Positions 50,896 through 63,579 of a stretch of DNA of 64,000 bases are shown here, in pieces (position 1 is the first letter of the stretch; the number at the start of each line of letters is the position of its first letter). The notes below the pieces were generated by a model. It saw nothing but the letters and a program-made list of their open reading frames with translations, did not search any database and was not told where the DNA came from. This DNA is from Plutella xylostella (Eukaryota; Arthropoda; Insecta; Lepidoptera; Plutellidae). Position numbers and translations under genes: made by a program. The stretch covers positions 6,269,501-6,333,500 of the forward strand of contig NC_064012.1 of NCBI RefSeq assembly GCF_932276165.1, read 5' to 3'.

Positions 50896-53150
50896 AAACA
50901 GCATCCTTATAGAGCCACGCCATTGGCCCGCTCCCAGCCAATCGGTGCGCTCGCAAGGCTCTGTATTCTATTCGAAGCTGCGTTTTTAAATTGAGATTTT
51001 AATAGAGAATGACGTAGTGTGGTATGGATATTATGAAGATTGCATTTGAATGTCTTGACACTTTTATTCATGAGTATTTTTTGGAATTATAACGAGTGGC
51101 ATGTCGGCAAAGGAATGTTTTGTAAAGTCTCAATTGAAAGCTAAGCTGTAAACGGAACTACTAAGTCTTACGAGTCTACCTGATTGTTAGTTAATCGCCT
51201 CTGGCGTTATTTAAATATTCTTGATGTATAATGGAATCAATATTAATCTTATATGTGTATGAAAAAAAATACTACATCTTTCTAAGCGTTACACGCAATC
51301 GGTCTATGTCAGGTCTGTTTATAATCATACTCAACAGCTGTCGTCCGCATTGGTTAAACTTGAACGCACTCGTATATATAATATATGATTCTATATGATG
51401 ATATATATATTTTAGTTGAAGGTACGCGAGGAGAGCACTTGGTGAAAGTTAAGTGATAGTATCATTCCAACTTCGGAAATTCGTTGGTAGATTCTAGGAA
51501 TCTCTTGAGGTGTAGGTCACTCGTGATTCGCACAACTGTAGGCGATTACTTCTATCAGAGCAGGTTATTGTTGAGATTAATAATACATATATTCAATATA
51601 TATGTAATGTTTCCTTTCACTTCCTGATTACTTCTGCGAGTATTAAAACGTACCAGCTTCACTGGTTACACATAAAATATGTATTGTATTGGTATAGGGG
51701 TTTAGATTCACACATGTTTGATTTTATTCTCACCGAAATAGTAACTTTCATTAAATATTTGGAGTAGACAATATATATATTTATATACTTAGAAAAGAAC
51801 TGATAAAATTATTCACACACGTCTTATTATTTCATCTTATTATTACTTCCCATATTTCTCTTCATTTCATTCCAGGTGTTTTACTTTCTAAATATAATTT
51901 ACGTAGAAATATCAATTATTTTACATAATCATAATATTAAGAATATTTTAAATCATAAAAATACATAGTTATAAAAATATTAATATAATTTGTTGATGGA
52001 TTGAGTTATTCATTTTTAATGAAGCTTGTTGCCGAATCTAACATTAAGTATCTTTTGTTTATATATAAAATAACGTTATGGTATAAACTATTTTAATTCT
52101 AAGATATAATCGTAAGTTTTTATATGGTACCAAAGCATAATCTTCTAAAAAACTAACAAAAAATGTATAGGTTTAAGTTTGGTTTAGTTATTTTCGTTCA
52201 TATTGTATAATTTCCAATTTAACATACATTTTTATATTGGAATAAGTTCTTGATATAGACTATACAGTAATTTTCAAATATATGTTTCTATATTAACTGT
52301 AGGTAACAGAAAATCTGAATTAATTGCGGTTCCTGATTAAATAAATACGTCCAAAATAGTTACATTCCTACACCTGCAAACTTATCCGTGACATAGACAA
52401 TATTTATGTAGTGTTTTGCAGTTCATAGTTCACAGCCACCACCCAATCAGTTCACACACACCAAAGTCATTCGAATTCCATTGAATTAAATAATAGTGCC
52501 ATTGCTTTTGCAAGCCGCGTGTAAACAGCAAAATGTAAACAAAAGAAAAGATTTAATTTCATCGTTTGGCCACACCATAGTCACAAATACCTACCATTTG
52601 TTATACTGGAAGAGTTTTGGTCAACTTCTCTTCTCTGGGTTGTACTAAGCCGCCACCTCATGAGTGCCAACTACGTCAGATTATCTCGTTACTTTATTAT
52701 ATAATTAACATTAACAAGAAACTAAATCACAAATATTGAAGTTGTGAAAAGGGTTATTTGTACCTTCTTTATATTTTATACCACCAAACCAAAGTAATAT
52801 TCTAAATATTTACATAACAATTAGCATAATACAATAAAAACTTTCTAAAATATGTCATTGTAGCCTTGATCACTTTGCGTATTTAATAAAACTTGCAAAT
52901 TTTATTATTTTTATTTAACAACTTAGGAAAAGTTTTTTTATATTAATGTATTTGAAGGGAGCATAGAAAAACATTTACTATTATTATAATACAGCTGTGC
53001 AAATGATTACAGGATTTACATTGTAATCGTTAAAAGGCTGACTGGTAAATTTATAGTAATTCTGCATAAAGATGACGATCACTTCGTTATACAGGGTGAA
53101 TGGGTGAATGCACAAGGTTTTCTTTTCATTTGGTCATTCTAAGGGACCCT
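50896..53150. other. RhoGAP68F 3' UTR and AT-rich intergenic DNA
   Basis: No coding signal. AATAAA occurs near 52341 and 52830, and ATTAAA near 51752; which one ends the transcript cannot be decided from sequence. Confidence 0.4.
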
Positions 53151-53164
53151 CCTCAGGCCGTATA

Positions 53165-53445
53165 TTCGATGCATTATAATAATAATAATAATAATAAAGC
53201 CTTTATTCAATATAAATTTTGAACATGCAATTGACATTATTAAATTAAATTCACTTTATAATTATTAAATTAAATTCACTTTATAATTATTCATGCATTT
53301 TTTAAGAATTATATAAATTTATATTTTTTTGCTGACATTAAATTACAATAACTTTAAACAAAAATCAATAAAATTCCTACAATTCATTTAGTTATACAAT
53401 AACATAAAATTAACATTAGTTTTTTAGTTAATTTTATGTTAATTC
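53165..53445. repeat. (AAT)n with LINE-tail-like sequence and a 29-bp direct duplication
   Basis: ATAATAATAATAAAGCCTTT (a common LINE 3' tail motif), then TTAAATTAAATTCACTTTAT twice in tandem (53241 and 53270). 53401-53445 forms a hairpin: ACATAAAATTAAC against GTTAATTTTATGT. Confidence 0.6.
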
Positions 53446-54894
53446 GATGCATTGATCAGGTTCAAACTAGTTTTAGGTTTTTTTTTCATTAAATATAATA
53501 AATTTTACCTGAATCTCTTTTTTATCTGAGCATTCCGTTTATTTACTATGATCTTATGTATGGTTTTCGGAATAAAAAAATACCTAGTAAATTATTATTT
53601 GAATTAAACGTTCCAATGGCGTTTAGGCTTTTGTGTGAGCCAAAATTAGATACCGGTACCTCCTAAAAAGGACTATAGGTGTCATGAATTCCAATTTTTG
53701 AGAGAAGTTCGAGTCGAGACCCATAGGAGTAGTATACCATGTACCTTTCACGAATTTATTTAAGTATATAGAAGTATGTAGTGAAATAATCTGCTTGTGA
53801 CCCTTTTTTGTTAAGTATTTTGTGTTCTAAGTTTTTTTCTTGTATATCTTATAATATATTAACGTATAAAATTATCAATTGAATAACCCCATGTTAAACA
53901 AAAAAAAAACTATAATTATATTCAGATAATCATCAAGATAACAGTGCTTTTGCCTGTATTCATAATAATATTATATGAACATGTGTGAATATGTATATTG
54001 TTATGGGTTTATGCTTGAGTTTTTTATGAGACAATCTTTTTTTATAATTACAACGAATAACTAGTCCTTCCAACAAGAGCAAGTTTTTACAGCACATTTT
54101 CACATGCGATCTCTTAAATATTCTCGTTCTAATAAAACATATATTATTTCTTCATTCAATATCCCACAAAGGTAAAGTGTATCCATGGCGATTTTTTTAA
54201 ACGACATTTACATTTTGTTATACTAGAAGCCTCAGAAAATTACTCCATGGTTTACTTCGTCACAGCATTACATCTATTTTGTTATTAATTGTATACGCTG
54301 CTATATCAACTTTGTATCACTATCACTAGAAAGATTGAGCGGTATCTTGGCTCACGCTTATATGTTACCGTTGAATCGAAAATTTACCCTTCCATTGTAA
54401 TCTATGTCTGTCACTATAGTTTACACTGAAATTATTAATATAAGTTTATTTTATAAGTTTTATAACATGTTAACAACCGCTTTATAAAAGCAAATGTAAC
54501 ACTTATACTGAATAATATAAATCTATAATATAAAAAAAGAAATTACTTATAGGCGATAAAAGTCATTTAGAAAAATTTACTAACTGTAATAGTTTTGTTC
54601 TTACAGACTACGCATGTACCTACCTAATTGATTGTTTTTCGAAACTATTCTAAGTTTTAGTACCTGCGTAAAATTTTTTTCAAATATAAGGAAATATTTT
54701 TAACAATGTTAACAGATTTTATGATAATATATTAAATGATGTAGTATTACAAGTGTTTTATTTAATAACGTCGCCTAAAATCCCCTTAAAATGTTTCTTG
54801 TAGGTAGGTAACTAGACAGGCAAACGCACAGCCGGAAATAAAATAAGAAATAACCCAATGTATTGCATGAGCCGCATGAGCGTCCTCCAATACT
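53446..54894. other. Intergenic AT-rich DNA, nothing recognised
   Basis: No gene, RNA or repeat identified. Confidence 0.4.
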
Positions 54895-55055
54895 GGTGAA
54901 ATATTTTATTACCATACTCCACGCTTGGCAGCCGGGTTTAAGATATCACACACACCCAACACAGATATATCTGTCTTAAAACCATTGGCCGTTTTCGGGA
55001 CCTATGGCATGGCAGTCAGGGACACTGTAAACTATACAACTAACCATTGGGTCAG
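54895..55055 (-). repeat. tRNA-derived SINE, inverted, decayed
   Basis: Minus strand: CTGACTGCCATGCCATAGGT, CCCGAAAACGGCCAATGG, AGACAGATATATCTGTGTTG, then CGGCTGCCAAGCGTGGAG. Parallels the SINE at 36866 (CTGAC..GAGCCGATGGTCCCGG, ACACAGATATTTG). Confidence 0.5.
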
Positions 55056-55744
55056 CGAATTATTCTTTGTAAGTATAAATATAATAATATAATATAATAA
55101 CCTAACTACTTATAAATTAGCAGATAACACTCTCAATCTCAAGTACAGTGTTGTATTACTTACTTCTATCATACCTAATATACCTATAGCCTCACCCAAG
55201 GATCGCCACAGAACTCTGTCATGAGAAAAAAATTAAGCGTTGTGGAGGAGTGATGATAGCACTTATATAACAAAAAAACACGGAATCGGGACTTGTATTA
55301 TGTTTCTTGGACTAGCTGGTGTACCCAAAGGTGTTACATCTACCACCATGCACATCATTCGCAACTTACAGAATGCTCTGTGCTGCCACCTGTGTGAAGT
55401 GACTGTCATCTCGTGAATTCTTATTTCGATTTGAACGCAAGCTGTTCGAAGTTGTACTTGTACTTTAGAAAAAAGATAGATGGCGCTACAGAGGTGATTG
55501 CACTAGGGCTTTTCTACCATAGACAAAAGCCACAAAAAACCGACAATAGATGGCGCGAGTTTTAGAAAGTCAACACCACGGGTCTTCCGAACTCAGAATA
55601 AGAAGATAACACATGAGTAGTTACCTAGTTCTTATTCTAAGTCACCCATCGATTTTTTTTTCCTTTTTTACTTCTTCTTATAAGTATCTATAAATGGTTT
55701 ATGGTCAGCACGTATTTTTATGAAACCTACTTGAAACTCCCTAC

Positions 55745-56040
55745 TGTAAGCCTATCACGGGCTTACGAATAGCCGTCGCTTCTCTTACGTTACTCTGTCC
55801 AGGCTCCGCGCCCAAACTACTGCCTACTTGCCTTGCCATCACCCAGCGAGCGGTCGTAGAGCCAGCCGCGAGGCGTCCCCTAGCCGTAAGCGCGGCGTCA
55901 CCACCTATTCGTAGTCGAGTGGATGTGCTTACGTAAGGTTGAAGTCGAGGCGATAGGTGATACGGTTACGATCCCTTTACGTTAAGCTTATAATATGTGC
56001 GGTGACCTATAAGGCGCTATCCAAGGAACGTAACAAGAAC
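55745..56040. other. Unassigned GC-rich block in AT-rich DNA
   Basis: About 300 bp with clearly higher GC, containing GTAAGCCTATCACGGGCTTAC (a small inverted repeat) and repeated CTTACG/CGTAAG words. No frame of note and no family recognised. Confidence 0.4.
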
Positions 56041-56189
56041 TAGCGCAAAATCATAACCCTGGTCATGTTAAATTCTAATTTTTAAAACCCATCTCTCAAA
56101 AACTAATAAACCTAGTTACCTGTACCTAGAATGTAGAAGTTGCCGAAGATACAGCCAGAAGCGGCCGTTCTTTAGCGAAAACGCAGTCT

Positions 56190-56420
56190 TTCTTTTCATG
56201 ACTTTATTGATGGACTGTAATTTTATTAAGCCTGTTTTGTTGGTGTCTCACTGATGATGAACAAAGGCCTCTATGACCACTGTTTCCAATCATGTGCTTC
56301 TTTTGACAATTGAGGCAAAAACCTATCGAAGTCATCCCGCCATCTCCATCTGGGTCTCCCGGGACGCCGCCGCACCGACGGTCCGACGTCCAGGCACCCA
56401 CTCGGTGACTAACGGCGAAT
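56190..56420 (-). pseudogene. Non-LTR retrotransposon C-terminal fragment
   Basis: The minus strand reads RRRPGRPRWRWRDDFDRF and then DWKQW, the RPxxRWRDD tail of insect LINE ORF2 proteins. It is a different family from 48555-48845. An in-frame stop follows KQWS. Confidence 0.6.
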
Positions 56421-58236
56421 AACTAAATTACACGAATTTGGAATATTTGGATGACGCGGGAGAGTCGCCACCTAGCTGTATATACGCGCTGCAGTAGCTC
56501 TTTTACTGCTCGATTGCTTAAGGAAAAACTACACTTGGCCCTCTAGAGTTTACCATACACATACAAGCTTCTTGTTAGAAAAGTACAAGATGAGTACAAG
56601 TAAAGTAAAGTAAAAAGTATTTATTTCCATAAAACATGTTTTACAGTGGTTTCAAGGCCGCTGTATCGCGGAATTTATAAAATAATTTTGAACATAACAA
56701 GTAAACATAGAACAAATATGTGCCTGGGGCCTGGGTACTCTTGCTATAGGTAATGATTTAAAAAATCAGCTACTCAGAATAATAATGTCTTTTCGTTGTT
56801 TGGTGGATAACGGAAAAAGTTTGCCCACGTCATTGCCCTCATATTTTGTACCACAGACAATATTGTAGAAGGCATCATGCATATGTGTAGGAAAATTTTG
56901 TAATAAACCTTTATACAATTTCAATAAACTGTGATGTTTATTTTTTCTATTAATTCCCCTATTTGTAAGATTTTGTGTATATTTAACATTCCTAAGGATA
57001 TTTATAAAAATCGATTCTTGACTTTACAATTTTTAATCTGACAACATTTTTCCTTACATTTACTAGCGCCAACTATCGGCGAAATTCAGTAACTTGTTAT
57101 TGATATCTTTCGCTCTAAGTTCATGTCGAAATAATTTGAAGAATTTTGTGCTATTTGTTAATAATTTGATGTTTATTGAATATGTGCTGGTGTTTGAACT
57201 ATTCATACTTCTACCTGAGTTAAAATATTAACTCAATGTATAAGTTTTGCTTCAAGTTCCTTTCAAAACCAATGATATTACATGAACTCGATGTGCGTTT
57301 TGGCCATTTTACTTGGCTTGCGTTGATGATTCGTACATAGTCACGTGACCAAGTGGTTTTTTTGGATCAATGGCGCCAAATATCTGTTACAGAAAATGTA
57401 TGTGAATTATGAGGTATATTATGGTATATACTAGCATTATAAGCCTAGGAAAGTAATATTTGTATAGTGTACCATTCATTTTACATGAAAATACAGGGAA
57501 GAAACGGCATGAAAATCCAAACTTGTCACGTTAGTCTGGCAACAAAACAGTGCTGCTATCTATGCTGTCAATTTTTGTTATGTAGTAATGGAGACTACTT
57601 GTGAGATAAATATTTACGGCGATATTATAGAATGGGTATAACGAAATAAGTTTTAGTGTGTAGTGAGTGATCCCATAATAAATGAAAAGCTTAGTCGTCA
57701 AGAGTGGCAAAACCGGGATGCTCTCTGAGTTGATGTTAGCGGGCCTGCATCACTCGGGCCCGCCATATATTCTGCTCATGCAATAAAGTGAAACGTCAAA
57801 CTAAATTATTGTTAATTCTTAGTAAAACGTTGTGAAAATGTGCTTTGTGCCTCGTTTATCCATCATAATCATCATACCCGAGGTAAACATCCCTCTATGT
57901 CTCTCAGTTGGGCATAAAAATGCATAAATTTCAAGTGTTAATTTGTGCTATTTCCTGTAAAAAAACACTTTATCTTGTCGAATTGCTCCTGCAAAGGCTT
58001 CTTTACGTGCTTATATGCCTCTAATGTGGACATTGCAGTGCATTTTGACATGTATTTGGTAGCAGATGAGCCTTAGCATTGTTTTGATGCCAGTATGTTT
58101 TATGGATTAGTGTACTATAGCTGTCACAACATCTGTATGGAGAAGTGCGCGCAGTGTGTCCAGTGTCTGTCCCGCCGACGCCGCCGGGCGACGTCTACCT
58201 ATACCTAGCACTAACACTAGACTCTCTCTGTTCCAG
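56421..58236. other. Intergenic DNA and probable rno upstream region
   Basis: 56585-56680 (GTAAAGTAAAAAGTATTTAT, TACAGTGGTTTCAAGGCCGC) looks like an antisense LINE 3' end. From about 57300 on there is no repeat; rno 5' non-coding exons may lie here, but none can be fixed from sequence. Confidence 0.4.
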
Positions 58237-58280
58237 GTTTTATCAAGTACTGTTGTGTGGACACAAAGTAAAGTGCCATC

Positions 58281-58362
58281 ATGTAGTGGACGATGTGACA
58301 TTCTACACCATGTTGCTGCCACGCTCCAAGTGTAAAACAGTGAGGGGGTCGTGAACATGTAG
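58281..58362 (+). promoter_or_regulatory. Cluster of minimal upstream ORFs in the rno leader
   Basis: In the presumed 5' UTR exon (after the acceptor CTCTGTTCCAG ending 58236) there are three start-stop pairs: ATGTAG at 58281, ATGTGA at 58293 and ATGTAG at 58357. A 14-codon uORF (58310-58354) lies between. All four ATGs precede the coding ATG at 58383, and the start-stop ATGs have A at -3. Start-stop elements stall ribosomes and lower downstream translation in insects and mammals; that they act here is inference. Confidence 0.5.
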
Positions 58363-58382
58363 GTTGGGGAGACAGCCTGAAC

Positions 58383-61300
58383 ATGTCAGTGAGAGGCACG
58401 AAGCGGTCTACCGGCGGAGTGCGAGACGGGGAAGTACCGAGCACTAGTGGTGCCAGTACTTCCTCAAAGAGGCGCAGGACGGAGCCGGAGGATCAACTCT
58501 GGCAGCTCCGTCCTGTCAGTGACCTCAAGATGTCGTCCATATACAATAGAAGTGCCTCTGAGGCACCGGCTGAACTATTCAGGTTTGTGTGCCCTTTTAG
58601 TTACTGCTGATTTGTCATGAATTGTGCTTGTTGTGATCTCCAATGAGGTTATAGTAAAATTAGGTGATCAGTGATAAGTTAAATAGATCTAAAAAAAAAT
58701 TATATATCTGTAAGCTGAGCGTAGTAGAGGTACATATTAGGTAGTTAGTAAGTCAGTGTAAGGACTAAAACAACTGTATCTAATATGTGGTATAAGTCAA
58801 AAAATATATGATAAGTTCAACATGCCAATGGATTAAGTAATATTATCTTCAATAATATGTATTATTTATTTTGGTAAATATTAAGAAGCAAAATATAGTT
58901 TAATGCTATCCATTAATAAGATAATTTATACTAGTTCCATCATATTTTTCACAACTTTGCTTGTTACTGTTACTTTTTATTTTAGTATAGCCTACATACA
59001 TATTTGAGATGAAATGAGGCAATTTATTAAATATAAACCATAATATCCCTTAGGCCTGATTTCAGCATTGAAGAATAAGGCTACTCCGAGAATAAGTTGC
59101 TGTATGACATTTGCTTACTCACAAGTATTTTTCAATGCCTTTTATTCCCATAGTGTTATTATTCAAAGTTGAAAACAAGCCTTAGGGATATCCACTGCTT
59201 TATAAATAAATGTACTTCTAAAATTAGCATCATTTCATCAAACATTATTGTACAGTCAAGTAATTTAATATACATTAATATAATTATAAGTAACTGTGCG
59301 TCCTGCAGCCACAGCGACTGTTTTATTTATATATTTTAAAACCAATGTAATGCAAAAATGGCCACCTTAACAAATATTAAATTCAGGAATACCATAGTTC
59401 ATCCCTCTCTTAGATTCACACATTTAGTTCCTTCCATAGTCATTGTAGCTGCATAGTGTATATTTTTGACCTAAAGTAAAAGATTATCTTCCTAAATAGT
59501 GGCAAAAATTGTACAAGATGGTATTTAGTTTCTATTTAACAATAAGCTTTGCGTCCCTAGGGATACCAAGAACACTATTTCATCAACAAGTGCATATATC
59601 TATCATAATTCTATTTACATGAAACTGTGTTCTTGGGACCCATAACATTTTACACAAGTAACTCTAAACCAGGCAACAAGTGTGATCATTTTACATTGTT
59701 TTCAACATAATATTTATGTTTAAATGCTTGGTTCACAGTTATAAAGACATAGGAAGTTAATTTTATGAATAATTCCATACCTATACAAATAATTAGCCTT
59801 GGCGATTTCCATGATTCTGCAAAATCCGCATTGTATTTTATAAATAGATTTCTCAGTACTTTCCTAAACACTTAAAAAATATTATTTGTACTCTCTATTA
59901 AGCTTTAGTTATTAAAATAATTATGGTATTTACTTATCAACTAACTCATTTTTGGCTCTACAACCAACTTAAAATTTAACTTAATGAAGGCTGTGCGGCT
60001 TGCAGCATTGCTTATTTTTATTTTTATGTAAACTAAAAGGTAATGTATGTTTTAATTTTAGAAAAACTATCAATAAGGTATGAAAAACTGTACTTTATAC
60101 ATTACAACTTAAAGTTCGTTCAACCATGTAAATATTTGAAACAAAGTCACTATAAATAAGCTTTTTTGAAAGACCACAATAATGCCCCAATCCTGCTGTC
60201 TGTTTCATTCAAGCATTTTAAATATTTAACACTAAAATATTTGTAAACATTATCCTAACATAATATTAGGTTATTGTAGAATTAGGGGTAAGAAAATAAA
60301 GCATACTTGTACATTTAATGTAGTCATAATATATTATGTTTAAATCTTAAGATGCAATCTAGCACACACATACAAAGGGGTGAACACAAAGAGTAATTGT
60401 CTGACCTACCCCTTTGTTGTTAGCTATTGAAAGCTTATCTTAGGATGTGTAGGTGCCAATACAAAGGTAGCCTAGGTGACCAGTTTCATGGAGAGTATAT
60501 CAGGATAGATAAAATCAATACATCTGAAGACATTGGTCAATGTTGTACGTACAAAATGCTTTTGTAATCTAATATTGTTAATCTTGCAATTATGGAATTT
60601 TGTAACAATGCTATATAAGTATCATAAACATGAATATTATCGAATCTTGTACTGAGACAAAAACCTCTCTAAGAAAACTGGAATTTAATGAAAGAAACAT
60701 AGACTTAACTCAAAGACTGTACAGCATCTAATTTGGCCTGTTTTTCAAACTAGGTTGGTGATTCTTCCACATAATTATTGAATTCAGTGATCAATGTCTA
60801 TGGTTTCCATGAGACTTGCATATGAGTGAGAATCGCCACCCTAGTGGTGTTAATCTAAACTTGGTAGGATTGTAATCATGACATGTTTGATGATGGTTGC
60901 AGAAAGGATCTGATAAGTGCAATGAAGCTGCCGGACTCAGAGCCGCTGACATCCAGCGAGTACTGGGTGATCACGGACACATGGAAGCAGGACTGGGAGC
61001 GCGGAGTGCAGGTGCCAGTCAATCCTGACCAGCTACCGGCTCCCAAAGTCAAAGTGATAGAAAATCCTAAACCTCCAGACTTCCAAGAGTTCAAACTGTG
61101 AGTAAACTTTGTCTTTTCTGCTTCATACACCTGTTCTTTTTTCCCCCAATATGCTGACATGTGAAGTGCAATAATTTTGAATTACAGATCTCATCTTATT
61201 AAACATAATATCTTATGCCATCCTCTTTGTTGCAGACCAAAAGACAAATACATACACTTGTCACGCGACTCACACTTCGATAGCAGTCTACATGTGGTAT

Positions 61301-61452
61301 CTAGCGCGCCTGCGCGGGCGGAGGCGGCTTGTGCCTACGACCTGGACGCCCTCGATATCGCGTGGCTGCGACTCCTGAACGCCGAGAGAGCCAGGGCCGG
61401 TGCACCCGTCGTCACCGAGGACCAACTCGAGCGCGTCATCGAAGAACTGGAG
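58383..61452 (+). CDS. rno: Rhinoceros / JADE-family PHD-finger protein, first three coding exons (3' end off window)
   Basis: Chromatin scaffold; vertebrate JADE proteins hold HBO1 histone H4 acetyltransferase complexes together, and fly rhinoceros restrains EGFR signalling. Exons 58383-58582, 60903-61097 and 61236-61452 are joined in phase (AG+A, CT+A), giving residues 1-204. Residues 1-65: low-complexity Ser/Thr-rich start with a basic patch (SKRRRTEPED). 66-204: the EPL1/JADE N-terminal domain: KDLISAMKLPDSEPL, VITDTWKQDWERGVQVPVNP, FKLPKDKYIHLSRDSHF, AYDLDALDIAWLRLLNAERA and ERVIEELE just before the donor GTCAGT. The double PHD region should begin in the next exon, which is not found before 64000. 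The nearest in-frame upstream stop is TGA at 58341, which supports this ATG. Confidence 0.92.
58583..60902. other. rno intron 1 (after first coding exon)
   Basis: 2.3 kb of AT-rich sequence without repeats I can name; unusually free of transposon fragments compared with the rest of the window. Confidence 0.5.
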
Positions 61453-63415
61453 GTCAGTGGATGCTCTGTCGTAGCCGCAACAGTCAGACACTCTCCTATA
61501 GTTGTTTATAAGCAAGTGATTTGATGACTTATAACACTGTCTTGTACAGCTGAATGTTGCAATGAGAGTGTTGCTTGTTATCTTCGGGCTTGAAGGAAAA
61601 CTAAAAAACATATTGTTGAGTGTATGAAATCTAACAACAGGATCTAATACACAAACAAAACAAGCCTACTCTAGAATCAACCTGGGTTAATTTCATAACA
61701 GTCGCTCCCTACTTACTATTACTACCACTACTCCATTGAACAACTATTTGAGAATGTTAAATTGTTGTGCTATGCCTGCTGTATGTTCTCAAAACTTAGG
61801 AGCAGATAGTTTTCGTCGAGTTTACGCTGGCCAACTAAACAGGTAAATACTTCCTATTGGTGTGTCTAGGTCAAGGGTAAGTATTGGGTTGAAGTGTGTT
61901 TTGAAGAGAAACATCTAAACGAGAATTAAGTTTGCGATATATGAGTGAAAATAAAAGTAAATTCCATAACACGGACAAGTTAGGGTTATTAGGGTAGGTA
62001 GGTATTTGATTTATGATGGGTATCCTTCTTCTTCTTCTTCCTTGCCTTATCCTTATTTATGATGGGTATCCTTGTCATTTTTAAGAAATGAAGTACAGCG
62101 ACATCTTACGATATTACATTGAATTATTTTATAGACTCAAATTAAATTAACGAGATGTTTTCTAAGAATTATTCAAGAGGTTACGGAGTGAAAGCTTACT
62201 TTTTCTCTATGAAATTGTAGATGGAGCCAGTATAACCATCGTCGTTATCATTACGCTTAACATATTCTCCTCAGCCATTTCTCAAAATTATCATCTAAGT
62301 GTCTACTTATACGTAAAGTTATATATGATTACGTCTAGTTTTGCCTTTGTCTATGGCAAAATTTGGTTAGTGAGGCGCTATTTACTGAAAGTAAGGTGAA
62401 ATACCTAGTTCGGCAGTTGAGACGAAACAAAAACTTTTTATGCCATTTATTGTAGAAAGCCTACCTTGTTTATGTTTATTTATATTCTTAATGTAATGTT
62501 TTCTCTTAAATAACGATATTATTATTATTATAATCTAGAATCTGAAATGGCAGTCATATCTCTGGTTACTGTATTCTTTGGTTTAAATATGTTCTTGAGT
62601 GGAGACTGGATACCATGAATAGGGAAGCGTAGCGTCCGCTGAGCCGCCGCGACTTCACGGTAGACGGTAGTAGACAAGTACTTATAACTTATGTGGCTTG
62701 GTCGAGAGTATAGATATAGACGGTCCCTATTATAAATTAGTGAAGCAGCGACATCTGCCGATATTACTATGAATTACCCTATCGTCAATTAAACAAAAAC
62801 AAGACAGTTTCTTACAATCCTATAAGATTTTACTTGGTGAAGCTTTCATATACTTTTCAAATTATAGATGGCGTACTCATCCACGCATTTGTATTTTAGG
62901 ATCTTGTTAAAGGGAAGTCTATTTAATCTACCGTCTAGACTTCTTATGTAAGAAACGGTACTGTAGTGACAAAATACAAACAACAACGGAAAGCATAAAG
63001 AAAAGCTTTTTGTTTCTAACTTTCATTATTTTAACAATAGAAGGCGCAAAACTTTAATTTCTTAGCAGTTTACCGAAAGTTTTTTCATGAACTGACTGAA
63101 TGAGTTTGCTCAAAAAGTTTATGGTAATACAATGTATATGGTTTCAGTATTGTAGTCATGACGCACACGTATGCAAACTTGACAGTGGAACTGCGCTGCA
63201 GCCGGGTCAGTTAAGACTGTTGCACTCGTCTCTCGATGCATTATACATGTCAATCTTCATCATTCATAAAGCATAAGTGAGGACGAAGTGGGAAGGGGAA
63301 AACCTATTTTACACCGGTAGAGCAAGTCTGTACTGTACCTCAATCATAGATAACAAACAAGGTGTACTGTATATTTCCATTTGGGAAACCTTTACAAGCT
63401 GCAGCACTGTCGGAT
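61453..63415. other. rno intron 3 (continues right)
   Basis: Two decayed copies of a ~150-bp repeat at about 62090-62240 and 62745-62890 (CAGCGACATCT..CGATATTAC; GTGAAAGCTTACTTTTTC against GTGAAGCTTTCATATACTTT). TTTATGATGGGTATCCTT also occurs twice (62009, 62055) around a TTC run. Confidence 0.5.
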
Positions 63416-63579
63416 TAAGGTGGATCTCACATTACTCCGCATCACGCTCCGTTTTTCGTGAACTGTATGAACGCACGTGGATGCGTTTTCGGCGTGTTGT
63501 ACTGTGCGTGTTTGCACACGTTTGAACACGCTTTCACGCAACACGGAGCGTGATGGGGGGCAGTGTGAGAACCGCCTAA
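63416..63579. repeat. Foldback MITE with TTAGGCGG-type ends
   Basis: TAAGGTGGATCTCACATTAC and CATCACGCTCCGT...TTCGTGAA on the left; TTTCACGCAACACGGAGCG and TGTGAGAACCGCCTAA on the right. The ends resemble the MITE beside exon 4 at 37794-37895. Confidence 0.8.
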
